Numbered from the stretch's first letter, positions 16,593 through 24,817 are shown. The stretch is 30,513 nucleotides of DNA from Candidatus Latescibacterota bacterium (GCA_016209865.1 JACQVL010000252.1:1-30513), one strand, 5' to 3'. Program-made: numbers and translations. Notes: generated by a model from the sequence alone, not told the origin.

Positions 16593-18413
16593 ATGCCCAA
16601 CCGCATCCGGATTCTCCCCGAGGATGTCGCCAACAAGATCGCGGCGGGTGAGGTCATCGAACGGCCAGCCTCCGTCGTCAAGGAGTTGATCGAGAACGCC
16701 ATCGACGCGGGGGGCACCCGGATCGGGATCGAGATCAAAGCGGGCGGAAAGCAGCTCATCCGGGTGACGGATAACGGGGCGGGCATGACGCGGGACGACG
16801 CCATTTTAGCGTTCGACCGGCACGCGACGAGCAAGATCACGAGTGCGGACGACCTGGCGCGCATCGGGACGCTCGGGTTCCGGGGCGAAGCCCTCCCCAG
16901 CATCGCGTCCGTCTCGAAAGTGGAGTTGATCACGAACGTCCGAGAGAGCGTGGCCGGGACGGTCATCCGCATCGACGGTGGGGTGATCAAGAGCGTGGAC
17001 GACGTCGGGCGGGCGGAGGGCACGACGCTCTCCGTGTCGCAACTGTTCTTCAACGTCCCCGCCCGCCGGAAATTCTTGCGCGGGGCGGATACCGAGCAGC
17101 GGCACATCGCCAACGTCGTGACGAACACCGCGATGGCGTATCCGGAGATGGCGTTCTCCCTGACCAGCGACGGCCGGGAGATCGTCGCCCTGCCGGCCGT
17201 GAACCACACCCACGCCCGGGCGCGCGCCGTCTGCGGGGATACCCTGATGAACCAGATGCTCCCCGTGACGTTCGAGGATGAGACGTTCCGGATCGACGGG
17301 TTCATCGGCCGGCCGGACGCGGCCCGGATCGCCCGGACGAACCAGTACGTCTTCATCAACCGGCGGGCGATCACCAGTCGGCTGCTCAACCACGCGGTCT
17401 ACGAAGGTTACGGCAGCTTGCTGCCGAAAGACCGTTACCCGGTCACGATTCTCTTCCTGACGCTCGACCTCGACCAGGTGGACGTCAACGTCCATCCGAC
17501 GAAGCGGGAGGTCCGGTTCTCGAACGAATCGTTCGTGTACGAACGCACGATGCGAGCGGTGCGGCTGGCGTTGCAGAGCGCGGACATCATCCCGGACATC
17601 CGGGCGAACTCCCGGACGATGGTGACGATCCCCCCGATCGAGCTGGCCGCCTCCAAAGCGGGCATCCACCCGCTCTCCCGAAAACAGCTCCAGACCGACC
17701 TTTTCGTCGCGCTCAACCGAGCCCCTCAGGCCGCACCAGCCTGGACGTTTACCCCTCCGGCTGAGCCGGCCCCCGCGCCCTCTCCCTCTCCTGATCCCCC
17801 CGTCCCATCTGCGCCCCCCGGTGAACCAGAGGCCCACGCGGATGAAGGGCTGATTCCCCTGTGGCAGTTACACAACACGTACATTTTCGCCCAGATCAAG
17901 GGCGGACTGGTCATCATCGACCAGCACGTCGCGCACGAGCGCATCCTATTCGAGCGGGCGCTGGCCGCCATCAGAGAATCCGCCGGGACATCCCAGCAGT
18001 TGATGTTCCCCATCACCGTCGACCTGACGATGCCCCAGTTCGCGATCGTCAAGGACTATCTCGACCTGTTCAACAAGATCGGGTTCAGCCTGAAACTGTT
18101 CGGTGGACAGACGGTCGTGATCGAAGCCGTACCCAGCCTCATCCGCCAGGGCGGGGAAGAACGGCTCCTGCAGAACATGATCGACGTGCTGGCCGACCGG
18201 CCGGAAACGGGATTCAAACCGGAAGAACGGATCGCCGCGGCGTTCGCCTGCGAGGCGGCGATCACGAAGGGGAGGCCGCTCGTCCAGCAGGAGATGAACG
18301 CGCTCATCAACGACCTGTTCGCCACGTCGATGCCCTACGCTTGCCCGCACGGCCGCCCGATCGTCGTCCGCATCCCCTTAGAAGAGCTGGACCGGAAGTT
18401 TAAACGGACGTAA
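16593..18413 (+). CDS. mutL: DNA mismatch repair protein MutL, endonuclease type
   Basis: The protein has 606 residues. The N-terminal GHKL ATPase shows AAGEVIERP, DNGAGM, the ATSKI segment and LGFRGEALPSIASVS. A proline-rich linker (about 385-415) joins the C-terminal dimerisation domain. That domain carries DQHVAHERILFE from Asp443, which fits the DQHxx(x)ExxxxE metal-binding endonuclease motif, plus ACEAA and CPHGRP. It should therefore nick DNA itself, as in bacteria without MutH. The first motif has Val where Ala is usual. GGAGG lies 7 nt before the ATG, within purB. No mutS is in the window. Confidence 0.96.
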   Translation: MPNRIRILPEDVANKIAAGEVIERPASVVKELIENAIDAGGTRIGIEIKAGGKQLIRVTDNGAGMTRDDAILAFDRHATSKITSADDLARIGTLGFRGEALPSIASVSKVELITNVRESVAGTVIRIDGGVIKSVDDVGRAEGTTLSVSQLFFNVPARRKFLRGADTEQRHIANVVTNTAMAYPEMAFSLTSDGREIVALPAVNHTHARARAVCGDTLMNQMLPVTFEDETFRIDGFIGRPDAARIARTNQYVFINRRAITSRLLNHAVYEGYGSLLPKDRYPVTILFLTLDLDQVDVNVHPTKREVRFSNESFVYERTMRAVRLALQSADIIPDIRANSRTMVTIPPIELAASKAGIHPLSRKQLQTDLFVALNRAPQAAPAWTFTPPAEPAPAPSPSPDPPVPSAPPGEPEAHADEGLIPLWQLHNTYIFAQIKGGLVIIDQHVAHERILFERALAAIRESAGTSQQLMFPITVDLTMPQFAIVKDYLDLFNKIGFSLKLFGGQTVVIEAVPSLIRQGGEERLLQNMIDVLADRPETGFKPEERIAAAFACEAAITKGRPLVQQEMNALINDLFATSMPYACPHGRPIVVRIPLEELDRKFKRT

Positions 18414-18429
18414 GAAGGGAGTCCCTCCC

Positions 18430-19356
18430 ATGCCCGAACCCATCGTCTACCTTAACGGACGCACCGTCCCGGAGTCCGCCGCGTCGATCAAAATCTATGA
18501 CGCTGGGATCGTCTTGGGCGCGACGGCGACGGAGATGACCCGGACGTTCCATCAGAAGCTGTACCGGCTCACCGACCACATCGCGCGACTGTACCGGTCG
18601 CTCAAGTTCATGCAGGTCGACCCGGGGCTGTCGCCGGAGGAGATGATCGCCGTGTCGGAGGAGGTGATCGAGCACAACGCCGCCCTCCTGGAGCCGGGAC
18701 AGGAGCTCGGCCTCGTCCATTTTGTGACGCCCGGGGAGTTTACCGTGTATGCCGGTTCTGCTGCCGGCCAGCGGATGAAGCCCACGCCCACCGTCTGTAT
18801 CCACACGTTCCCCTTGCCATTCTATCTGTGGGCGGACTTCTTCCGCACCGGGGTGCACGTCGTCACCCCCGCCATCCGGCACGTCCCGCCCCAGTGCGTC
18901 GACCCGAAGATGAAATACCGCAGCCGGATGCACTGGTTCCTGGCCGACCGCCAGTCGCACCTCGTCGACCCGAAGGCGGTCACGCTTCTGCTCGACCTCG
19001 ACGGCAACATCACCGAGACGAGCGGGGCAAATTTCCTGATCGTCAAAGACGGCGCGGTGCTCTCCCCCACGACGCGGAACATCCTGCCAGGGGTGAGCCG
19101 GCAGGTCGTGATTGAGTTGTGCGCTGAGGTTGGCATCCCGTTCATCGAACGCGACCTGCAGGCCTTCGACGTCGTGAACGCGGATGAAGCCTTCCTGTCC
19201 ACGACGCCGTATTGTCTTGCGCCCTGCACGAAGATCAACGGGATTCCGATCGGGACTGGTCAGGCCGGGCTGATGTTCCGGCGGCTCATCGGAGCGTGGA
19301 GCGCGAAGGTGGGATTGGACATCGTGGAGCAGGTGTTGACTACGCGGGACTCTTGA
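18430..19356 (+). CDS. Class IV PLP enzyme (branched-chain or D-amino acid aminotransferase-like)
   Basis: The protein has 308 residues, usual for the fold. TETSGANFLIVKDGAVLSP followed by NILPGVSRQVV is the class IV signature that holds the cofactor phosphate. The PLP lysine should lie in DPKMKYRSRM; Lys162 or Lys160 is the candidate, Lys162 fitting the family spacing better. Branched-chain aminotransferase, D-amino acid aminotransferase and aminodeoxychorismate lyase share this fold and cannot be separated here. It starts 16 bp after mutL and probably belongs to the same operon. Its last 17 bp overlap the end of the convergent hydrolase gene, leaving no room for a terminator. Confidence 0.85.
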   Translation: MPEPIVYLNGRTVPESAASIKIYDAGIVLGATATEMTRTFHQKLYRLTDHIARLYRSLKFMQVDPGLSPEEMIAVSEEVIEHNAALLEPGQELGLVHFVTPGEFTVYAGSAAGQRMKPTPTVCIHTFPLPFYLWADFFRTGVHVVTPAIRHVPPQCVDPKMKYRSRMHWFLADRQSHLVDPKAVTLLLDLDGNITETSGANFLIVKDGAVLSPTTRNILPGVSRQVVIELCAEVGIPFIERDLQAFDVVNADEAFLSTTPYCLAPCTKINGIPIGTGQAGLMFRRLIGAWSAKVGLDIVEQVLTTRDS

Positions 19357-20401
19357 GCCGCTCGACCAGCCACGGAATCGACACCTCCCCCCGGAACAGA
19401 TGCCCGCCGTCGTAGGCATCCAATCCCAATCGATCAGGCGATCCCAGCAGCGTATACGCCCGTTTGACCATCGTGAACGCCGGCTCCAGCGGGTACGGGG
19501 TATCTTGCTTGCCGGATTCGATGAACTGCGGTCGTGGGGCGATCAGGGCGGACAGGTCGGGGAGGTCGCACAGCCGGCCGATCCCGAACGGATGGTGACA
19601 GATGCAGTGGCCGTGCCAGACCGTCTGGACGAACGTCGTGAAGAACCCGCTCAAGATGACCGCCCTGATCCGGCGGTCGAGGGCGGTCAGCACCTGCGAC
19701 AGCCAGCAGCCGCCCGACAGACCGGCGCACCCGATGCGCTGCGAGTCGACATCGGGTCGTGCTGTGAGGAGGGTGATCCCGGCCATCAGGTCGAAGACCC
19801 GCAGGCCGGTCAGGTCGAGGCCGATATGGTTCAGCCGGACCCAGGTCAGCATGCAGCCGCTGCTTCCATGGTACGCCTGATCCGGTTTGATGTCCCGTTC
19901 CCCCATCCCGGCGTTGTCCGGGGCGAGTACCACCAGCCCTCGCCGGGCCAGCTCATGCCCGTACGCCACGCCCAGCGCGTTCTGCGGGTTGACCACCCCC
20001 TCCTTCCCGCCCTTCACGTGGCCGTGGGGACAGATCACCGCCGGTCGCCGTCCTTTGCCATCGTGAGGAATGAGCAGGTAGGCGCTCGCCCAGTTCCCCG
20101 GCAGGGTCTCGTACGCGATCTTCTGACGCTGATACCCGTCCCCCCCGCTCGTCTCCAGGACGACGGGACGGGGCGTCGGGATCGGGCCCAGCCGGTCGAG
20201 TCGCAACGTCCGGCGCAGCGCCCGCCGCAACCGCGCCCGCCAGCGCGTCCAGTCATCGTGGTTCCGGCTCTCCGGGCAGGGCCACTGGCGCTCAAACTGG
20301 AAATACTGCGCATTCAGGTACACCGCCGTCTGAGGCTGGTCGGGGCCGCATCCTGTCACCGGCTCGATCAACGGCTGTCCGCTCCGCGTCACCCGCTTCA
20401 T
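19340..20401 (-). CDS. Alpha/beta hydrolase (acetyl-xylan-esterase or dienelactone-hydrolase-like)
   Basis: The protein has 353 residues and no signal peptide, so it is probably cytoplasmic. The catalytic triad is visible: Ser229 in GLSGG, Asp300 in SGKQDTPYP and His334 in DGGHLF. ICPHGH at about 123-128 forms the oxyanion strand and DNAGMGERD at 162-170 is typical of the large esterase group seen in Planctomycetes and Poribacteria. The substrate is unknown; sugar esters are likely for the group. Its ATG overlaps the TGA of the dehydrogenase upstream by 4 bp (20398-20401), so the two are translationally coupled. Confidence 0.85.
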   Translation of the reverse strand: MKRVTRSGQPLIEPVTGCGPDQPQTAVYLNAQYFQFERQWPCPESRNHDDWTRWRARLRRALRRTLRLDRLGPIPTPRPVVLETSGGDGYQRQKIAYETLPGNWASAYLLIPHDGKGRRPAVICPHGHVKGGKEGVVNPQNALGVAYGHELARRGLVVLAPDNAGMGERDIKPDQAYHGSSGCMLTWVRLNHIGLDLTGLRVFDLMAGITLLTARPDVDSQRIGCAGLSGGCWLSQVLTALDRRIRAVILSGFFTTFVQTVWHGHCICHHPFGIGRLCDLPDLSALIAPRPQFIESGKQDTPYPLEPAFTMVKRAYTLLGSPDRLGLDAYDGGHLFRGEVSIPWLVERLKSPA

Positions 20402-21447
20402 CGTCCTGAGTCCTCCGTCGTATGATCGATCCCCAGCTTGATCGACCGTTCCGGGTGCTCGTTGATCTCCTGATAGGCTTCTGCAGCCCGCGCAAACGGG
20501 ACGATGGGGTCGATGAGGTCGTCTGCCTTCAGGCGGCCTTCCACGAGCAGGGCGAGCGACTCAGACTGGATGCGCGCAAAGTCCCACCCGTAGTCCGGCA
20601 ACGGCTCGCTGCACGCCCGACTCGACACGATGCTGACCCGGTTCCGGTGCCACTCCCCCGACAGCAACAGTCCATGGGCCGGGCCGACGTAGTAGGCGGT
20701 GGACACGACCGTGCCCTGGTAGCGCGCCGACCGGAGCGCGTCGTACAGCGCCGCGGACGAGCCGCTCGTCTCGAAGGCCACGTCCACCCCGATCGTGTCC
20801 GTCCGCCGTTTGACCTCGACGCCCGCATCCCCCCGCGCCGGGTCGAGCGTCAGGTCCGCGCCGTGGCGGGCGGCGGCGTCCCGGCGGCGCTCGATGGGAT
20901 CGACCGCGATGACCCACCGGGCTCCGGCCAACCGGGCGGCCTGGACGACCATCTGGCCGATCGCCCCCAGGCCGAACACCGCCACCCGGTCGCCCAGACG
21001 CACATGGCCGTCCCGAACCCCGCCCACCGCAAAATCCGCCGGGTCCCAGTACATCAAACTCTGCGGGGAGACGCCCTCAGGCGCGACCTGCACCCGCTGC
21101 TCCTGCACCGTGTGGGTCTCCCGTAGGGAGAAGTGGCTGAAGACCCGATCCCCGACCTTCAACCGGCTCACCCGGCCGCCGACCTCCGTGACGACGCCCA
21201 GACACATGTTGCCAAGCGGCATCGGAAACTGCGCGCGCACCGGCTCGCCCCGAACATGGAGCCGGAGCTCCCCGTCCCACCGGGCCGACGTATCGGCGGA
21301 CGTGCCCCGAAACCCGCGGAGCTCCGTGCCATGCTTGACGGAGCTGAACAGGCTCCGGATGCGGACGTGATCGGGTTGAAGCGGGGGTTCTTCGTAGGCC
21401 CGCAGGATCGCGTGGCCCGGCTGGTCGGCGATGAGTTCGAGGGGCAT
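20398..21447 (-). CDS. MDR-family dehydrogenase lacking the catalytic zinc site
   Basis: The protein has 349 residues. The N-terminal GroES-like domain is followed by a Rossmann domain with VAVFGLGAIGQ. The usual catalytic zinc ligands are absent: the Cys-Gly-x-Cys region reads SVKHGTELRG, and the Gly-His-Glu is replaced by GNMCLGVV. The structural-zinc cysteines are also missing. It should therefore be a zinc-independent NAD(P)H oxidoreductase, related to BchC-like or quinone-reductase-like members. AAGGAC lies about 8 nt upstream of the ATG. It is the first gene of a two-gene operon with the hydrolase and is divergent from the first PhyH oxygenase. Confidence 0.85.
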   Translation of the reverse strand: MPLELIADQPGHAILRAYEEPPLQPDHVRIRSLFSSVKHGTELRGFRGTSADTSARWDGELRLHVRGEPVRAQFPMPLGNMCLGVVTEVGGRVSRLKVGDRVFSHFSLRETHTVQEQRVQVAPEGVSPQSLMYWDPADFAVGGVRDGHVRLGDRVAVFGLGAIGQMVVQAARLAGARWVIAVDPIERRRDAAARHGADLTLDPARGDAGVEVKRRTDTIGVDVAFETSGSSAALYDALRSARYQGTVVSTAYYVGPAHGLLLSGEWHRNRVSIVSSRACSEPLPDYGWDFARIQSESLALLVEGRLKADDLIDPIVPFARAAEAYQEINEHPERSIKLGIDHTTEDSGR

Positions 21448-21461
21448 AGCGACGTCCTTTC

Positions 21462-21506
21462 AGTGACGAGTGTGTTACCCCCCTATCGTCCCCCCGCATG
21501 CGGGGG
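21462..21506. repeat. GTGACGA remnant and 16-bp perfect palindrome
   Basis: A single copy of the GTGACGA-family unit (about 21465-21474) is followed by CCCCCGCATGCGGGGG at 21491-21506, a perfect palindrome. It lies between the divergent dehydrogenase and oxygenase genes, just left of the third palindromic core. It could act as a bidirectional hairpin or simply be a repeat landing site. Confidence 0.7.
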
Positions 21507-21515
21507 AACACGGAG

Positions 21516-21548
21516 GGGGTGTCATTCCCGCGCAAGCGGGAATCCATT
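21516..21548 (+). repeat. Third copy of the 33-bp palindromic core
   Basis: Identical over 33 bp to the first part of the core at 136-175 and in the same orientation, with hairpin stems at 21524-21531 and 21536-21543. Here it lacks the flanking GGACGAA heptads, so the palindrome can occur without the arms. It lies 11 bp upstream of a promoter -35. Confidence 0.9.
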
Positions 21549-21558
21549 CGTTTCGCGC

Positions 21559-21586
21559 TTGACAACGGCGATGGGAATCACATATT
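21559..21586 (+). promoter_or_regulatory. Promoter for the first PhyH oxygenase
   Basis: TTGACA (21559-21564), 16-bp spacer, CATATT (21581-21586), about 75 bp before the start codon. It belongs to the same TTGACA/NATATT form found at 7120, 15051 and 24793. Confidence 0.6.
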
Positions 21587-21624
21587 CTTCGAGGTCACAT
21601 CGAGACACGAGGTTTTCAAATCCG

Positions 21625-21645
21625 CAATCGACAATCGACAATCGG
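21625..21645 (+). repeat. CAATCGA heptad array
   Basis: Three consecutive units, CAATCGA, CAATCGA and CAATCGG, preceded by a degenerate CAAATCCG. It ends a few bases before the GGGAG ribosome site of the oxygenase gene, so it is in the transcribed leader. No facing inverted arm is seen here, unlike the other heptad families. Confidence 0.8.
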
Positions 21646-21660
21646 AACAGGGAGTCCATC

Positions 21661-22635
21661 ATGCCTCGATCATCCCGGTACCAACTGAGCGTCCAGGACT
21701 ACATCGACTATCACGAGCAGGGGTTTGTGATCATCCGTGGGCTGGTCTCATCCCGCGAGGTCGCGGAGCTTCGTCGCCATACCGAGGCGCTGATGTACGG
21801 CCGCATCACGGTCGAGGGGGTGGAACCCCCACCCGCCGGCCTGAGCCGTGAGGAGCAGGCGCAGCACTGGCTGCGCGTCCACATGCTGCACCGCAAGCTG
21901 GACATCCACGAACGGTTTCTGTTACACCCGCGAATGCTCGACGTGCTGGAGACGCTCATCGGGCCGGACGTGCTCGCCCTCCAGACGATGCTCTTCCTGA
22001 AGCCGCCCGGACGGGAAGGACAGGGGTATCACCAGGACTCGTACTACATCCCGACGTACCCCGATACCCTCTGCGGGGCCTGGCTGGCCATCGACCGGGC
22101 GGATGAAGAGAACGGCTGCGTCTGGCTCATCCCGGGGTCACACCACGAACCGATCTATCCTGACAGACACAAGATCGGTCAGAACCATGCGGACGGGGCG
22201 ATCCGCGACCTGACGGTGATCGAGCACGCGAGCGCGACGGATGACTCGATCAACGGCCTGACCCCGATCGCGGCGAAATACCCTGGCCAGGAAATCCCCG
22301 CCGTCCTCGACCCGGGCGACGTGATGATCTTCCACAGCCATCTCCTCCATCGCTCCCACACGAACCGGAGTCAGACCCGGTTCCGCCGGGCGTTCGTCGG
22401 ACACTACTGCAACGCGCGGTCCTGGGTGCCCTGGAATCACGGGATGCCGTTCGAGGGGCCGTCCGCCAACTACCTGCACATCCTGGCGCGCGGCAACACC
22501 CACCTGCCGTACGCAAAGCCGAAGTTCGGCACCCCCTGCGCGGCCCTCAACCCGCGTCCCGTCACGGCCGGCACTCCTCCTCCGATGATGATGGGGAACG
22601 GGAAGAAGATGACGGCAGTGACCCCACGTGCGTGA
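21661..22635 (+). CDS. Phytanoyl-CoA dioxygenase (PhyH) family oxygenase 1
   Basis: A 324-residue non-haem iron, 2-oxoglutarate-dependent oxygenase. Iron ligands: His124 and Asp126 in YHQDSYY, and the distal histidine, probably His230 in LLHRSHTNRS. The arginine that would bind 2-oxoglutarate is in TRFRRAF. Substrate unknown; the family hydroxylates many small molecules. The start at 21661 has GGGAG 6 nt upstream; the open frame extends far upstream but only through repeats and the opposite gene. It ends back to back with the MLE-like gene: stop codon TGA at 22633-22635 touches the other stop at 22636-22638 with no gap. Confidence 0.9.
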   Translation: MPRSSRYQLSVQDYIDYHEQGFVIIRGLVSSREVAELRRHTEALMYGRITVEGVEPPPAGLSREEQAQHWLRVHMLHRKLDIHERFLLHPRMLDVLETLIGPDVLALQTMLFLKPPGREGQGYHQDSYYIPTYPDTLCGAWLAIDRADEENGCVWLIPGSHHEPIYPDRHKIGQNHADGAIRDLTVIEHASATDDSINGLTPIAAKYPGQEIPAVLDPGDVMIFHSHLLHRSHTNRSQTRFRRAFVGHYCNARSWVPWNHGMPFEGPSANYLHILARGNTHLPYAKPKFGTPCAALNPRPVTAGTPPPMMMGNGKKMTAVTPRA

Positions 22636-23772
22636 TCACCGTTCTACGATGAACGAGAGCGATGCCGCTGCCCGACCGTCGAGCGTCAGTCCGAGGCCCG
22701 GCCCGGCCGGCACCGGGAGTTGATCGCCGTGCGGCACCAGCGTGTCTCCGGACAGGCGGTCGGTCAGGAACTGCGGCCCGTTCAGCGCGCACGGCCGGTC
22801 GATGCCCGCCCACGCGAACAGATGCGCAGCGGCGGCGAGAGAGAGATCAGGGTCGGTCAGCCCGGAGCCGAGCACCAGTAGACCGCGTTCCTGGAGGAGC
22901 CGGACGATCTGAGAGGATGGCCGCAGGCCCGCATTCCGGGCCGGTTTCATGGCGATGCCGTCGAGCATGTCCAGCGCGATGAACTCGGCAGTCTCGACGG
23001 AGGAGAGGATGCCTTCATCCATCAGGATGGGCAACGCGCCAAGTCGCCGCAGCGCCCGGTAGCCTCGGATGCGCGCGGGCGGCAAGGGGGATTCCAGGAC
23101 ATCCACGCCCGCGTCGGCGAGCTTCGGGGCGATGGCGAAGGCGGTGTCGGGCGTGTACCCGGTGTTCGCGTCCGCCCACAGGAAGCCGTCAGGCGCGAAC
23201 GCGCGAACCTTCCGGGCGAGTTCCAGGTCGTACTCGGGCATCTGCGGCGGCCCGACTTTGATGTTGAAATGGTGATACCCGCGGCCGCGGCCTTGCTCGA
23301 GCTGTTCCTCGACGATCTCCATGTCGGGAGAGGCCACCGTCCAACTGAGCGTGAGCGTGTCACGCTGCACGCCACCGAGCAGCGCGGACACCGGTCGGTT
23401 GAGCCGCTTGCCGGCTAAGTCGTAGCAGGCCAGGTCGACCGCCGCCTTGCACAGCGGCTGGCCGACCGAGAACGCCGGCCGGATGGCGTGATGCAGCCGG
23501 TCGTGGATGTCGTTGACGTCCACCGGATCGGCGCCGAGAATCGCGTCGGCCAGGTAGCCGGTCAGCGTCGTCTCGACCGTCTCCACCGTCTCGTACGTCC
23601 AGGCCGGCACGGGCACCGCCTGTCCCCAGCCCTCGACTCCATCCTCATCCGTCAGGCGGAGGAGGACGGAGGGCCGGCGGACGCGCCCATCCGGGCCGGG
23701 CTTGAAGAATTTGAAGTGACCCACAACATCGTAATCGAACCGCCCGACCTCGACCCTGACGATGCGGCTCAT
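22636..23772 (-). CDS. Enolase-superfamily enzyme, muconate lactonizing enzyme-like
   Basis: The protein has 378 residues from the ATG at 23772, which has GGAGG about 8 nt upstream. The capping domain is followed by a barrel. Metal ligands: Asp201 in WADANTG, Glu227 in LESPLPP and Asp252 or Glu253 in MDEG. Lysines lie on both sides of the active site: Lys172 in NIKVG (the usual KxK motif reads NxK) and Lys276 in AMKPAR. This set fits the MLE subgroup (cycloisomerases, racemases, o-succinylbenzoate-synthase-like), not mandelate racemase, which has a His-Asp dyad. The reaction cannot be named. It lies 60 bp downstream of PhyH 2 in the same direction, with a heptad array between. Confidence 0.86.
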   Translation of the reverse strand: MSRIVRVEVGRFDYDVVGHFKFFKPGPDGRVRRPSVLLRLTDEDGVEGWGQAVPVPAWTYETVETVETTLTGYLADAILGADPVDVNDIHDRLHHAIRPAFSVGQPLCKAAVDLACYDLAGKRLNRPVSALLGGVQRDTLTLSWTVASPDMEIVEEQLEQGRGRGYHHFNIKVGPPQMPEYDLELARKVRAFAPDGFLWADANTGYTPDTAFAIAPKLADAGVDVLESPLPPARIRGYRALRRLGALPILMDEGILSSVETAEFIALDMLDGIAMKPARNAGLRPSSQIVRLLQERGLLVLGSGLTDPDLSLAAAAHLFAWAGIDRPCALNGPQFLTDRLSGDTLVPHGDQLPVPAGPGLGLTLDGRAAASLSFIVER

Positions 23773-23802
23773 GGAGACGGCCTCCAATAAGACGAGTTGT
23801 CC

Positions 23803-23830
23803 CGTCACTCGTCACTTGTCACTCGTCACC
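23803..23830 (-). repeat. GTGACGA-family heptad array
   Basis: Four heptads of the CGTCACT/TGTCACT type, the complement of the GTGACGA family also present at 4361-4453. Only one arm is seen. It occupies the gap between the second PhyH gene and the MLE-like gene, upstream of the latter's ribosome site. Confidence 0.8.
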
Positions 23831-23832
23831 GA

Positions 23833-24672
23833 TTAGCCCCGCGACGGCTCCGGCATCGTCTCTCTCGCCTTCCGTGAGAGTTCCGCGATATGACCGTCGT
23901 TCGCCATCACCTGTTCGAGATGCCGCATCCGCTCCGGGTCGGCGGTACGAATCATCACCTCGCTATAAGCCCGATCCACCCAGAATCGTGCGAACCCGTT
24001 CAGATAATTGCGGAGGGTCGGCAGCAGGGCCTCCGGGTACCGCTGGCAGAGGTTGATCGTGAACATCCGCCGTCTCGGATTTCCGCCGAACGCCGCATGC
24101 TTGGTGTTGTGGTTGAAGCAGACGACATCACCAGGCCGCGTCTCTAACGCCATCGCCGGTACCTCGCGGCCGTGGATGCCCCACAGGTCTTCACTCTTTC
24201 TGATGTGCTCCTGCAGCGAATTGGCGTACCGGTCGACGATGATATGGCTCCCCGGAATGACCCGGAGGCAGCCGGTGTCGCGGGTCAGCGGGTCCAGATA
24301 GAGCGCGATCTTGATGTGCAGCATCTCCGGGTGCCAGCCGTCAGAATGCCACCCCGTATCCCCCGCGTAGTAGTTCCCGTCGCTCCCCATGTAGTTGAAG
24401 TCCTCGCCTAACAGGCTGGTCGCCATCCCGGCGATGCGGGGGTCGTCCAGCAACGAACAGAGTTTCTCGCGCTGGTCGATGAACGGGACGATGCAGGAAC
24501 GGGCTTTGCCATCATGGGGCTTCCCGTAGTGTCCGCCGCCCCGGCTGGCCCACACGGCCTCGAATTCGTCGATGATTTCATCGATGCGGTCGGCCAGCAG
24601 GCCGGGGAAACCCAAATAGCCGAACGTGCGGAAGAACGCGAGTTGCTGGTCGGTGAGCGGGACTGGAGTCAT
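23833..24672 (-). CDS. Phytanoyl-CoA dioxygenase (PhyH) family oxygenase 2
   Basis: The protein has 279 residues. Iron ligands: His109 and Asp111 in GWHSDGWH, and probably His192 in NTKHAAFGG. Arginines 200-202 just after it should bind 2-oxoglutarate. RVIPGSH at about 137-143 is a standard PhyH segment. It is only distantly like the other PhyH protein here, so the two are not a recent duplication. AGGAG lies about 10 nt upstream of the ATG. A good promoter precedes it. It may be followed in one message by the MLE-like gene. Confidence 0.9.
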   Translation of the reverse strand: MTPVPLTDQQLAFFRTFGYLGFPGLLADRIDEIIDEFEAVWASRGGGHYGKPHDGKARSCIVPFIDQREKLCSLLDDPRIAGMATSLLGEDFNYMGSDGNYYAGDTGWHSDGWHPEMLHIKIALYLDPLTRDTGCLRVIPGSHIIVDRYANSLQEHIRKSEDLWGIHGREVPAMALETRPGDVVCFNHNTKHAAFGGNPRRRMFTINLCQRYPEALLPTLRNYLNGFARFWVDRAYSEVMIRTADPERMRHLEQVMANDGHIAELSRKARETMPEPSRG

Positions 24673-24765
24673 CGTGAGCGATCTCCTGGCTGGAGGGTAT
24701 GAGCGCGCATGGCACCATGTGGTCTTGGCTGATTGAAGCGGCTGAAAGCCCGAACATCTGCGGGG

Positions 24766-24793
24766 AATATAGAGCCAGAGAGAGGATTGTCAA
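24766..24793 (-). promoter_or_regulatory. Promoter for the second PhyH oxygenase
   Basis: Read on the - strand: TTGACA (24793-24788), 16-bp spacer, TATATT (24771-24766), about 95 bp upstream of the start codon. It is another member of the TTGACA/NATATT set. Confidence 0.65.
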
Positions 24794-24817
24794 GGGTTTC
24801 AATAGACAGGGGGAGAC

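Noticed and set aside
21133-21660. Long N-terminal extension of PhyH oxygenase 1 in the open frame
   Set aside because: It runs antisense through the dehydrogenase gene, two palindromes and the promoter; the good ribosome site is before the ATG at 21661.
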